Notes: a model not told the origin generated them from the letters alone. A stretch of DNA of 8,745 nucleotides from Synechococcales cyanobacterium PMM_0003 (GCA_949128015.1 CASBRC010000400.1:1-8745), one strand, 5' to 3'. Numbered from the stretch's first letter, positions 1-5,569 are shown. Program-made: numbers and translations.

Positions 1-619
1 AACTTTCAGGGCTTGCTGATGGTGTTTGCGGAGTTGAGACTTTGGGTAATGGTTTAGTTTGTACAGGCAAAGGCTGGGCTGGCTTTGGTTGTGGTTTTGG
101 GATGGGAATAAAATACAAAACTGTAGCTGCGATCGCTAAGCTCACTACACCAGCGATCGCTGGCAATGCTTGATTATTTAACTGAGACTGCGATCGATAG
201 TCAGAAATCTTGGTCACGAGCTTTAAATCTGGCAGAGTCGTCGGATCGCAACATAGTCGATCTAGACTCTCCATTAGATCAAATAGCTGGATTGTATTCA
301 GCTTGATCTGTAGCTGCTTCGGGTTGTGAGCATCGGCTTCATTGAGTAAAACCGAAAGCACATGTAGATGTTTACCTTCAGGTTCGAGACGCACCTGCTT
401 TTCAGGAATTGCTACCAAGGTATTACTCTTTAGCGCTTGAGCATAGGCTCCGACAACTTTGATTAAGGAGTTAAGCAGATCGAGTCCGCCCACAATTGGC
501 TCAGAGTGATGGCTAAATCGGCAACTAAAATTAGTCAATATTGACACCACATCTCGCCCTGTAATGATCCCATCGATCAGCAAAGTACAACTTGGCAAAC
601 TATAGCTACGCTGAATCAT
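1..619 (-). CDS. DUF4335 family cyanobacterial membrane protein, C-terminus cut by window edge
   Basis: An open frame of 206 codons runs leftward from ATG 619-617 and leaves the window without a stop. The N-terminus (YSLPSCTLLIDG) matches the opening of the cyanobacterial DUF4335 family as I remember it. Residues about 1-145 look like a soluble alpha/beta domain. Residues about 151-173 (from ALPAIAGVV to VLYFIPIP) form a single hydrophobic segment, followed by a Pro/Gln/Lys-rich linker (PKPQPKPAQPLP) that continues past the edge. The likely topology is a single-span protein with a proline-rich tail. The start overlaps the stop of the upstream DUF3038 gene by one base (TAATG), which implies translational coupling. 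These two families often sit side by side in cyanobacteria. Molecular function is unknown and I do not propose one. The family call is from memory of the motif. Confidence 0.8.
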   Translation of the reverse strand, partial: MIQRSYSLPSCTLLIDGIITGRDVVSILTNFSCRFSHHSEPIVGGLDLLNSLIKVVGAYAQALKSNTLVAIPEKQVRLEPEGKHLHVLSVLLNEADAHNPKQLQIKLNTIQLFDLMESLDRLCCDPTTLPDLKLVTKISDYRSQSQLNNQALPAIAGVVSLAIAATVLYFIPIPKPQPKPAQPLPVQTKPLPKVSTPQTPSASPES

Positions 620-1206
620 TAGGCGATCGCTCCATCAAACAAACTATTCCAAAGGCGAAACTCGCCAGCGATGCCACTACATAGCAACATTCGCTTTAAC
701 AATTGCAAAGCAAGCTCGCGAATTTCTTCTTTATTCAGAGGTGAAGGAGATCGCATCCGCCCAATGTATAAAGACGTAAAGCGATCAATATAATTTTCTA
801 AAAAGACTTGGTTTTGCTGCAAACCTAAAGCCTCGATTTTTCCCTCAATCATTTGTTGATGGGTACTCAGCAGCAAACGCAAACCTGTATCTAACTGTTT
901 TGCGATCGTGCAGACAATTTTTACTAAGGCTTTTAACTCGTCCCAGCTTAGACTTGCACGCTGATAGTTGCGCCGAAGTGGATTCGTATTGCGTAGTCGC
1001 CAAAAAGCAACACGACTAGGAATCGTCTTTTCTAAGCTTAACTGCTCAATTAAGACCAGCATTACCTCAACTGCTTCTAAATCCAGCGCCTCGATCGCTA
1101 GCAGCAGATGATCAATATCCATACGAACACTGCGGGGACAACCCCTAACAAAGTCCTTAGGAACGTGTAAATCGAGGTTTACAGGAGCAGAAATGTTTAA
1201 CTGCAT
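619..1206 (-). CDS. DUF3038 family cyanobacterial protein
   Basis: A complete 195-residue frame. Residues 22-40 (GCPRSVRMDIDHLLLAIEA) match the signature of DUF3038, a conserved cyanobacterial family of unknown function. The rest is leucine-rich and predicted mainly helical, with no signal peptide or membrane span, so it is probably cytoplasmic or bound to a membrane partner. The stop codon shares one base with the start of the DUF4335 gene, so the two are almost certainly co-translated; a physical partnership between the soluble DUF3038 and the membrane-anchored DUF4335 protein is inference. No clear Shine-Dalgarno precedes the ATG, as is common in cyanobacteria. rpsD lies upstream on the same strand, 135 bases away, so read-through from rpsD is possible, although a promoter in the gap is equally likely. 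Confidence 0.85.
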   Translation of the reverse strand: MQLNISAPVNLDLHVPKDFVRGCPRSVRMDIDHLLLAIEALDLEAVEVMLVLIEQLSLEKTIPSRVAFWRLRNTNPLRRNYQRASLSWDELKALVKIVCTIAKQLDTGLRLLLSTHQQMIEGKIEALGLQQNQVFLENYIDRFTSLYIGRMRSPSPLNKEEIRELALQLLKRMLLCSGIAGEFRLWNSLFDGAIA

Positions 1207-1234
1207 AATTCGCAGTGAAGTTGAACCTAATAGA

Positions 1235-1266
1235 GTTTACCCAATTGGCAGTTTACCCAGTTGGAA
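1235..1266. repeat. Tandem 16-bp direct repeat upstream of the DUF3038 gene
   Basis: Two adjacent copies, 1235-1250 (GTTTACCCAATTGGCA) and 1251-1266 (GTTTACCCAGTTGGAA), agree at 14 of 16 positions. The first copy contains the palindrome CCAATTGG. The pair sits 29 to 60 bases upstream of the DUF3038 start, where a promoter or operator would be expected. It could be a tandem binding site or a chance local duplication. Confidence 0.5.
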
Positions 1267-1341
1267 GGCGTTCAGCTACAAGCGGTTTGTCTAAGATAAC
1301 AATTCTAAGAGCAACGAAGCCCGTAGCTGAGTGCTTCAACC

Positions 1342-1950
1342 TTAAGCTTGGCGTGAGTAGTACTCAATAACCAGCAGTTCGTTCACTTGCAGTGCAACCC
1401 ATTCGCGTTCAACAACGCCATTGACCTTGCCAGTCATCTTCGCCTTATCAAATTCTAAATGGCTAGGAACGTTGGAAAGCCCAGGAAATTCGAGGTTGCG
1501 CTCGACAATTTTCTTGGATTTTTCGCTATCTTTAACGCTAATTACTTCACCAGGGCGGCAGCCATAACTAGGAATAGTTACGCTCTTGCCATTGATAGTG
1601 ATATGTCCGTGATTTACCAATTGACGCGCAGCAGGAATCGTCGGTGCAAATCCCATACGGAAAACGGTATTGTCTAGACGCATTTCTAGTAGTTGTAGTA
1701 ACACTAAACCAGTAGAACCTTTAACTCGTCTGGCTCGACGCACATAGCGCAGCATTTGAGTTTCAGTGAGCCCGTAGTTAAAACGTAGCTTTTGCTTTTC
1801 TTCAAGACGAACAGCATACTCAGAACGCTTTTTGCGATCTTGACCATGTTGTCCAGGTGGATAAGCGTGCTTAGGTTGTTTGCGACTTAGACCGGGAAGC
1901 TCTCCGAGTCTTCTTACGATTCTGAGGCGCGGACCTCTATAACGGGACAT
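1342..1950 (-). CDS. rpsD: 30S ribosomal protein S4
   Basis: A 202-residue protein, the usual length for cyanobacterial and plastid S4. S4 binds 16S rRNA early in assembly of the small subunit body and helps maintain decoding accuracy. The N-terminus ([20 protein letters not shown]) is the classic S4 opening, followed by a basic segment [14 protein letters not shown] at 25-38. The S4 RNA-binding domain spans about 91-150 ([20 protein letters not shown], then [11 protein letters not shown]). Only one cysteine (C131) is present, so this is the zinc-free form. The start is fixed by a strong Shine-Dalgarno, AAGGAAGGAG, ending 2 bases before the ATG. Here rpsD stands apart from the alpha-operon genes it accompanies in E. 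coli, as is normal in cyanobacteria. No obvious intrinsic terminator follows; 135 bases separate it from the DUF3038 gene. Confidence 0.98.
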   Translation of the reverse strand: MSRYRGPRLRIVRRLGELPGLSRKQPKHAYPPGQHGQDRKKRSEYAVRLEEKQKLRFNYGLTETQMLRYVRRARRVKGSTGLVLLQLLEMRLDNTVFRMGFAPTIPAARQLVNHGHITINGKSVTIPSYGCRPGEVISVKDSEKSKKIVERNLEFPGLSNVPSHLEFDKAKMTGKVNGVVEREWVALQVNELLVIEYYSRQA

Positions 1951-2025
1951 AACTCCTTCCTTATTACTGTTGAAAACTTGACAGCCTATCTAGTATATGG
2001 CAACTTTGTCAAAAAACTTGACAAG
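1951..2025 (-). promoter_or_regulatory. rpsD promoter and leader region with repeated TGTCAAGTTTT
   Basis: Read on the minus strand, the element TGTCAAGTTTT occurs twice, at 2023-2013 and 1983-1973, 40 bases apart. The upstream copy overlaps a 7-bp inverted repeat (TTGTCAA at 2024-2018 and TTGACAA at 2012-2006). The second arm contains a consensus -35 hexamer TTGACA (2012-2007). Possible -10 hexamers are TAGGCT (1988-1983, 18-bp spacer) or TATACT (1997-1992, whose spacer to this -35 is too short). The Shine-Dalgarno lies at about 1953-1963. The repeats flank the likely start site, so they could be an operator. The exact promoter is not resolved. Confidence 0.4.
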
Positions 2026-2225
2026 ATTTTGATCTATTTCCATCGTGGGCTTCCTCTAGTTCGTCTAAAAGTCCTAATTTTAGTAGTTTCTTAGCTAATA
2101 TACACATCTTGTTTACCTTGCAGTTCAGGTGATTCTCTGAGTTTGTCGATGCGATCGCAGATTTTTTGACGGATGCGACGACTATTATCCCCATTAAAAA
2201 ATGATTGATTAGGGTAGATAGTCAT
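2009..2225 (-). pseudogene. Possible frameshifted small ORF downstream of the DUF29 gene
   Basis: Starting at ATG 2225-2223, inside the 3' end of the DUF29 gene (17-base overlap), one frame gives 44 residues beginning MTIYPNQSFFNGDNSRRIRQ and ending with a TAA at 2093-2091. A second frame, displaced by one base, continues past that stop with a plausible leucine-rich helical segment (CILAKKLLKLGLLDELEEAH) to a TGA at 2011-2009. Joined near 2106, the two would encode about 70 residues, suggesting a small gene broken by a single-base indel. I do not recognise a family. It may instead be non-coding DNA between DUF29 and rpsD; the right end overlaps the rpsD promoter region. Confidence 0.25.
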
Positions 2226-2670
2226 TATCAAGGATATCTTTAAATGTAAAAGGGCATTGTTTTGGGAAAACCTCAGATGGCAGCCCTGTTTTTTGGATTG
2301 CTTGTCTTCTAGCCTTAATATAAACATCTTCTACACAACTAAGGAAGTAGTTGTAAAGCGTCTTAGAGCGAAAAGAAAATTCTAGTTCGTCACGAAAGTT
2401 AGAGATCTCAATGTGCCATCCTCTTTGACAAATTACTTTCTCATTTTCCCAATATTGACAGAGTAGTAAATGGATTAATAGCTGCTTTAAATAGCTCTCT
2501 ACTTTACGTCTTTGTTCTATTCCCAATGCTTCAACTTCTTCTACTAAATGTTGCCAATCTAAATTTTCAAAGTCCCTATTTTCTAACTGCTTCAGTGTGT
2601 TTACTATCCACAAATAGTAATCTGTTTCATATAACTTTGAAGGCAGAGGCAAAGATATTGCTCTAGTCAT
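2209..2670 (-). CDS. DUF29 domain-containing protein
   Basis: A complete 153-residue protein of the DUF29 family, which is strongly expanded in cyanobacteria and has no established function. Family hallmarks are visible in order: LYETDYYLWIVNTLKQL at 13-29, LDWQHLVEEVEALG at 37-50, a helical core with LLIHLLLCQYW around 64-74, and the typical acidic C-terminus DILDNDYLP. There is no signal peptide or membrane span; predicted structure is all-helical and cytoplasmic. The ATG at 2670 is preceded by AAAGGATAAAGT, a good Shine-Dalgarno at normal spacing that sits inside a small hairpin. The reading frame is intact and more AT-rich than its neighbours. DUF29 genes often lie near mobile or toxin-antitoxin-like DNA, which fits the decayed sequence on both sides. 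Confidence 0.88.
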   Translation of the reverse strand: MTRAISLPLPSKLYETDYYLWIVNTLKQLENRDFENLDWQHLVEEVEALGIEQRRKVESYLKQLLIHLLLCQYWENEKVICQRGWHIEISNFRDELEFSFRSKTLYNYFLSCVEDVYIKARRQAIQKTGLPSEVFPKQCPFTFKDILDNDYLP

Positions 2671-2672
2671 AC

Positions 2673-2689
2673 TTTATCCTTTGGATAAA
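2673..2689 (-). promoter_or_regulatory. Hairpin enclosing the DUF29 Shine-Dalgarno
   Basis: A perfect 7-bp inverted repeat, TTTATCC (2673-2679) and GGATAAA (2683-2689), closes over a 3-base loop. On the minus-strand transcript this is UUUAUCC-AAA-GGAUAAA, which puts the ribosome-binding AAAGGA in the loop and 3' arm, 3 to 12 bases before the start. The stem is short and AT-rich, so it could only modestly reduce initiation. A regulatory role is inference. Confidence 0.35.
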
Positions 2690-2722
2690 AGATACAAATA
2701 ACATAACATAGCCAAGGAAAAC

Positions 2723-2778
2723 TATTCCACCAAATATTCCACTCTACAAACAACAACGATCGCATCTCAATATTCCAA
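2723..2778. repeat. Three TATTCCA(C/A) repeats in the DUF29 upstream region
   Basis: TATTCCAC at 2723-2730, TATTCCAC at 2735-2742 and TATTCCAA at 2771-2778 share the heptamer TATTCCA, in one orientation, with starts offset by 12 and 36 bases. They lie 53 to 108 bases upstream of the DUF29 start. Further right, an 8-bp inverted repeat (2791-2798 with 2806-2813) runs into a HIP1 site at 2810-2817. Nothing else is discernible between 2690 and 2856. Confidence 0.35.
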
Positions 2779-2856
2779 GCAAAAAACGATTCGCTCTAGA
2801 ATTTATAGAGCGATCGCAAATTTTAAAAATCAAAAAGATAGAACTCACTTTATAAG

Positions 2857-3063
2857 TTACTGATTTTCTTTGAATGGAAGGATGCGACCATTAAATGAAC
2901 TCTTAGAAAAGTCATGTCGAGACAAAGCGCTCTGTCCGCGATAACTGCGATCGGGATAGCCCGCGATGCAGCCATAGCAATCGACTAGAGATTGCTATGC
3001 AGTAAACGCCCAGTCGGCCGGCTTGACATCACTAAGCTGAGAAACCGAAGTTACATTCTGAGC
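2857..3063 (-). pseudogene. Remnant of an SLH-domain (OprB-type) cyanobacterial porin
   Basis: Reading leftward from 3063 in one frame gives AQNVTSVSQLSDVKPADWAF (3063-3004), an in-frame TAG at 2997-2995, then QSLVDCYGCIAGYPDRSYRG and QSALSRHDF. This is a clear match, from memory, to the N-terminal S-layer-homology domain of cyanobacterial iron-uptake porins (pattern: VTSVSQLSDV, DWAFQALQSL, YGCIAGYPDGTYRG, alt. TRYEFAAGLN). The TAG replaces the Leu of the AL-QSL segment. Beyond SRHDF the match stops and the frame ends at TAA 2859-2857. The signal peptide upstream and the coiled coil and beta-barrel downstream are all absent, so this is a decayed fragment of about 60 codons, not a gene. In intact proteins the SLH domain binds periplasmic peptidoglycan or its linked polymer. 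Confidence 0.85.
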
Positions 3064-3105
3064 CGTAGTTCCTTTAAGTAGGTGGGCAAAAAAACCTTTA
3101 AATCT

Positions 3106-3146
3106 AAAAATCTATGGCGCACGCTGTGCGTGCGCCATAGATTTTT
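3106..3146. repeat. Perfect 19-bp inverted repeat with 3-base loop
   Basis: Arms at 3106-3124 and 3128-3146 are exact reverse complements, separated by TGT. The arm reads AAAAATCTATGGCGCACGC: an AT-rich base and a GC-rich tip. It lies between the porin remnant and the next, larger hairpin and is not next to the stop codon of any intact gene. The A and T tracts at its ends would let it act as a terminator in either direction. It belongs to the GC-N3-GC hairpin set seen across the window. Confidence 0.85.
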
Positions 3147-3175
3147 GGGCTTTGGTTTTTATTACGCCTACATAC

Positions 3176-3280
3176 TTACAGCAGATTGCAATCAAACCAA
3201 ACCCAGATTTTTTGTAAAAGCCCCGCTTTGCGGGGCTCTTACAAAAAATCTGGGTTTGGCTTGATTGCAATCTGCTGTAA
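3176..3280. repeat. 51-bp-arm inverted repeat (105-bp cruciform or hairpin element)
   Basis: Arms at 3176-3226 and 3230-3280 pair at 49 of 51 positions around a TTT loop. The ends read TTACAGCAGATTGCAATCAA and the tip is GCCCCGC-TTT-GCGGGGC. Both differences (3196 with 3260; 3218 with 3238) would be A-C mismatches in a plus-strand RNA but U-G wobbles in a minus-strand RNA. It encodes no protein; open frames across it are artefacts of the palindrome. A 3-base TAC flanks it on both sides (3173-3175 and 3281-3283), too short to prove a target duplication. It may be a palindromic dispersed repeat or a MITE-like element. Confidence 0.85.
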
Positions 3281-3444
3281 TACCAACTTAACTTAAAACT
3301 CGACAGATCCATGTTGAAGTTCTGCGCTAAGTCTCGTCTTTGTTACGTTACGGGTAGCAACTTAGGTTAAGTAGTTTGCTTCTATAGGGTTAAGTGATAT
3401 TGTGTATATGTTCGTTCAGTAAGTAGTAAACGAGAGGGATTTGT
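3281..3444 (+). other. Untranslated region upstream of the SLOG-domain gene
   Basis: This stretch completes the roughly 770-base gap between the DUF29 and SLOG genes (2671-3444). It contains no convincing coding frame. An imperfect inverted repeat, ACTTAACTTAA (3286-3296) with TTAGGTTAAGT (3362-3372), matches at 10 of 11 positions, and a third GTTAAGT occurs near 3389. AT-rich sequence at about 3380-3410 (CTATAGGGTTAAGTGATATT) may carry the promoter, but I cannot assign boxes. A Shine-Dalgarno-like GAGAGGG at 3432-3438 precedes the TTG start at 3445. Confidence 0.4.
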
Positions 3445-3948
3445 TTGACTCAGTCAATTAATCTACCCAAGCTAGACGACTTTTTGCAAGAGCTTGCGAC
3501 GATTCAGCAGCAAGGTTCAAAGCGGATCGCGTTTTTAGGTTCCCGCCATGTGCCATTAACTCACCAACTGCTGATTGAGCTGCTCAGCTATGCCTTGGCG
3601 CTATCTGGCAACAGCATTATTACCTCTGGTGCAACAGGTACGAATTTTGCTGCAATTCGGGGGGCTTTGCGCGCTGACCCAAATTTATTGACTGTAATTT
3701 TGCCTCAAAGTCTTGATAGGCAGCCATATGAATCTCGCGAACAACTAGAAAATGTGATTCATTTAATTGAACATGGCGAGAATGACACTTTGTCTTTGGC
3801 TGAGGCAAGTAGCCGATGCAATCAAGAGATTATTTCTAAATGTCAGCAATTGATTTGCTTTGCGTTTCATGGTAGCGAGACTTTATTGAAAACTTGCCAA
3901 GATGCTGAAGAACAGCGCAAGGTTGTCACCCTGTTTTATTTTGACTAA
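3445..3948 (+). CDS. DprA/SLOG-like Rossmann-fold nucleotide-binding protein
   Basis: A 167-residue protein starting at TTG 3445, supported by GAGAGGG six bases upstream. The fold signature is a SLOG/LOG-type Rossmann: strand then FLGSRH at 30-35, a helix, strand ending IITSGATGTNFAAIRGAL at 58-75 (glycine-rich phosphate-binding turn), then LLTVILPQSLDR around 80-91, and late strands LICFAFH and VVTLFYFD. Cyanobacterial proteins of this size are commonly annotated as DNA recombination-mediator protein A, but this is only the core Rossmann domain, lacking the SAM and winged-helix extensions of true DprA. It probably binds a nucleotide or nucleotide-derived ligand; substrate and role are unknown. 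It ends three bases before a terminator hairpin, so it is likely monocistronic. Confidence 0.75.
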   Translation: MTQSINLPKLDDFLQELATIQQQGSKRIAFLGSRHVPLTHQLLIELLSYALALSGNSIITSGATGTNFAAIRGALRADPNLLTVILPQSLDRQPYESREQLENVIHLIEHGENDTLSLAEASSRCNQEIISKCQQLICFAFHGSETLLKTCQDAEEQRKVVTLFYFD

Positions 3949-3983
3949 AAAATATCAAGAGTGCAAAGCACCTTTGATATTTT
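3949..3983 (+). terminator. Terminator-like hairpin after the SLOG gene
   Basis: The stem AAAATATCAA (3949-3958) with TTGATATTTT (3974-3983) continues through a G-U pair and one A-C mismatch into GTGC (3961-3964) and GCAC (3968-3971) around an AAA loop. It starts directly after the TAA at 3946-3948, and its 3' arm ends in four Ts. It separates the SLOG gene from leuD. Confidence 0.7.
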
Positions 3984-4007
3984 GCAAACTGTTTATGAAC
4001 GAAAATT

Positions 4008-4556
4008 ATGAGTAAGACGATTAAGGGTAAAGTATTTGTCTTAGATGACAATATTGATACTGACCAAATTATTCCTGCGGAATATCTCACGCTTGTGCCG
4101 TCAAAGCCAGATGAGTACGAGAAGCTTGGTAGCTATGCCATGATCGGGTTGCCCGATCGCTACGATCGCTTCATTCCTGAAGGTGAAAGCAAAACAATTT
4201 ATTCGATTATTGTGGCGGGTGAAAATTTTGGTTGCGGTTCATCGCGTGAACATGCACCGATCGCCCTTGGTGCGGCAGGGCTGGAGGCAGTAGTGGCTCA
4301 GTCCTATGCGCGGATTTTCTTTCGTAACTGTACCGCAACAGGTGAGTTATACCCTTGGGAGTCGGTCGATAAATTGAGAGATCGCTTTAAAACTGGCGAA
4401 GAAGCAACCATTGATTTTGATAATGATCTAATTATTAATGAGACGACTGGTGAAACTTTTTCGCTGAAGTCACTTGGTGATGTGCGTCCTGTAATTGATG
4501 CTGGTGGTTTATTTGCTTATGCTCGTCAGACGGGCATGATCCCAACTCGCGTATAA
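4008..4556 (+). CDS. leuD: 3-isopropylmalate dehydratase small subunit
   Basis: A 182-residue aconitase-swivel domain protein. With the large subunit LeuC it isomerises 2-isopropylmalate to 3-isopropylmalate in leucine biosynthesis. Motifs seen: LDDNIDTDQIIPAEYL at 12-27, the swivel signature GENFGCGSSREHAP at 71-84, SYARIFFRNC around 99-108, and a closing DAGGLFAYARQTG. The substrate-recognition loop after the first motif (YLTLVPSKPDEYEKLG, 26-41) is longer than in the shortest archaeal LeuD/HacB forms. The [4Fe-4S] cluster resides in LeuC, which is not in this window; leuC and leuD are often unlinked in cyanobacteria. ATG 4008 has no strong Shine-Dalgarno. The ferredoxin gene begins 5 bases after the stop, so the two are very probably co-transcribed. 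Confidence 0.93.
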   Translation: MSKTIKGKVFVLDDNIDTDQIIPAEYLTLVPSKPDEYEKLGSYAMIGLPDRYDRFIPEGESKTIYSIIVAGENFGCGSSREHAPIALGAAGLEAVVAQSYARIFFRNCTATGELYPWESVDKLRDRFKTGEEATIDFDNDLIINETTGETFSLKSLGDVRPVIDAGGLFAYARQTGMIPTRV

Positions 4557-4561
4557 ATCCT

Positions 4562-4933
4562 ATGTCCTATCACATTCGTATTCACGATCGTCAAAAAGAT
4601 AAAATTTACGAAGCCGATATCGAAGGCGATCGCTATATTTTGGATTCCTTAGAAGCACAAGGAATTAATTTACCTTTTTCTTGTCTGAATGGCGCATGTA
4701 CGGCTTGCGCGATGCGAGTCAAGTCTGGGAAAATCGATCAGCATGAAGTGATCGGTTTATCCAAGACTTTGCAGGATGAGGGATATGCGCTAATTTGTTC
4801 GGGTTACGCGCAGTCAGATTTAGATCTGGAAACCCAAGATGAAGACGAGGTCTATCGGTTACAGTTTGGCAACTTTTTTGCTAAACGTAAGCGCCACTGG
4901 TTTCAGTTTGGTATTCCTATTGATCATGACTAA
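4562..4933 (+). CDS. [2Fe-2S] ferredoxin with C-terminal extension (FdC2-type)
   Basis: A 123-residue plant-type ferredoxin. Cluster ligands are C41, C46, C49 (FSCLNGACTACAMRV) and C79 (ALICSG), the standard CX4CX2C...C spacing. After the ferredoxin fold comes a conserved extension beginning TQDEDEVYRLQFGNFFAK (91-108) and ending in an aromatic-rich tail. That block is the hallmark, as I recall it, of the FdC2 ferredoxins shared by cyanobacteria and plant chloroplasts (plant FdC2 has been linked to photosynthetic function and iron status), distinct from the main photosynthetic PetF. It is a soluble cytoplasmic electron carrier; its partner here is unknown. The start lies 5 bases after leuD with no Shine-Dalgarno, consistent with translational coupling. 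A terminator hairpin begins 6 bases after the stop. Confidence 0.9.
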   Translation: MSYHIRIHDRQKDKIYEADIEGDRYILDSLEAQGINLPFSCLNGACTACAMRVKSGKIDQHEVIGLSKTLQDEGYALICSGYAQSDLDLETQDEDEVYRLQFGNFFAKRKRHWFQFGIPIDHD

Positions 4934-4939
4934 ATTGTG

Positions 4940-4962
4940 TAAAGGGCGCGAAGCGTCCTTTA
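4940..4962 (+). terminator. Terminator-like hairpin after the ferredoxin gene
   Basis: TAAAGGGCGC (4940-4949) pairs with GCGTCCTTTA (4953-4962) around a GAA loop, with one G-U wobble that is stable only in plus-strand RNA. It is followed by TGTTTTG. It lies 6 bases after the ferredoxin stop, so it probably ends the leuD-ferredoxin transcript. The nuclease-fold gene starts 25 bases further on. Confidence 0.7.
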
Positions 4963-4987
4963 TGTTTTGAATTATGCAGCACAGCCT

Positions 4988-5569
4988 ATGAATTCTAAAA
5001 CAGGAAAAAAAGATGCCATCGCTAAATCCTCGTCGCGATCGCTAATTTTGGTTGTGCTATTGGTCGCTTTTTTGACGATCGCAAATATTGCGATCTCATT
5101 TACGCAGCCTAAAGAACAGATAAATGGTGAGCTATGGATTATTAATCGGGTTGTCAGTGGACAAACTGTTGAAGCAACAGTTGCGAGCAATCCGAATATG
5201 AATGTGCAACGAGTGCGATTGCTAGGTATTAGTGCGCCACTCAAAGAACAATCACCTTGGGGCGATCGCGCCCGTCAACGCCTGTCGGATCTAGTCAAAG
5301 AGCAGAAGGTGATTCTAGAGTTTGATGTGAAGCAAAAAGATAACTCCGATCGTCTGCTTGCTTATATTTGGAAAGATAATTTATTAGTTAATCAATATTT
5401 AGTGGCGGAAGGGCTTGCGATCGCTGACCCCTACTCACCCAATGCGAAGTACGACGCAAGAATTAGTCGCGCCCAATCTAAAGCGAGATTACAAGAGCTA
5501 GGAATTTGGGATACTCAAAACCCATTGCGAATGAGTCCTAGAGACTTTCGCCGCCAGTTAGGTAATTAA
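4988..5569 (+). CDS. Membrane-anchored staphylococcal-nuclease-fold protein with degenerate active site
   Basis: A 193-residue protein from ATG 4988 (a TTG at 4967 would add 7 residues but lies against the terminator hairpin). Residues 18-38 (SLILVVLLVAFLTIANIAIS) form an N-terminal membrane anchor or uncleaved signal, so the domain faces the periplasm or thylakoid lumen side. Residues about 48-175 follow the SNase/TNase fold, ending in RAQSKARLQELGIW. Aligned by eye to Staphylococcus nuclease, the two arginines survive (R77 for R35; R122 for R87), but the calcium and catalytic acids do not: D21 is Q59, D40 is S82 and E43 is L85. It may therefore bind rather than cut nucleic acid, or be an inactive paralogue. 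No Shine-Dalgarno is visible. Confidence 0.8.
   Translation: MNSKTGKKDAIAKSSSRSLILVVLLVAFLTIANIAISFTQPKEQINGELWIINRVVSGQTVEATVASNPNMNVQRVRLLGISAPLKEQSPWGDRARQRLSDLVKEQKVILEFDVKQKDNSDRLLAYIWKDNLLVNQYLVAEGLAIADPYSPNAKYDARISRAQSKARLQELGIWDTQNPLRMSPRDFRRQLGN

Noticed and set aside
2880..2955. Tiny plus-strand ORF of about 20 codons (ATG at 2883) with a GGAAGG ahead of it
   Set aside because: It lies antisense within the porin remnant and is too short to support.
2880..3085. Possible structured RNA or riboswitch, including a 10-bp stem at 2973-2982 with 2990-2999
   Set aside because: The sequence translates on the minus strand into a recognisable SLH porin domain. Coding ancestry explains its higher GC, and the stem is a secondary feature of decayed coding DNA.
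3082..3312. Open frames on both strands across the large palindromes
   Set aside because: They mirror each other because of the inverted repeats, have no ribosome site and no family resemblance.
2671..3444. CRISPR array or insertion sequence in the gene-poor region
   Set aside because: There are no regularly spaced direct repeats and no transposase frame; the repeats are palindromes plus a pseudogene fragment.
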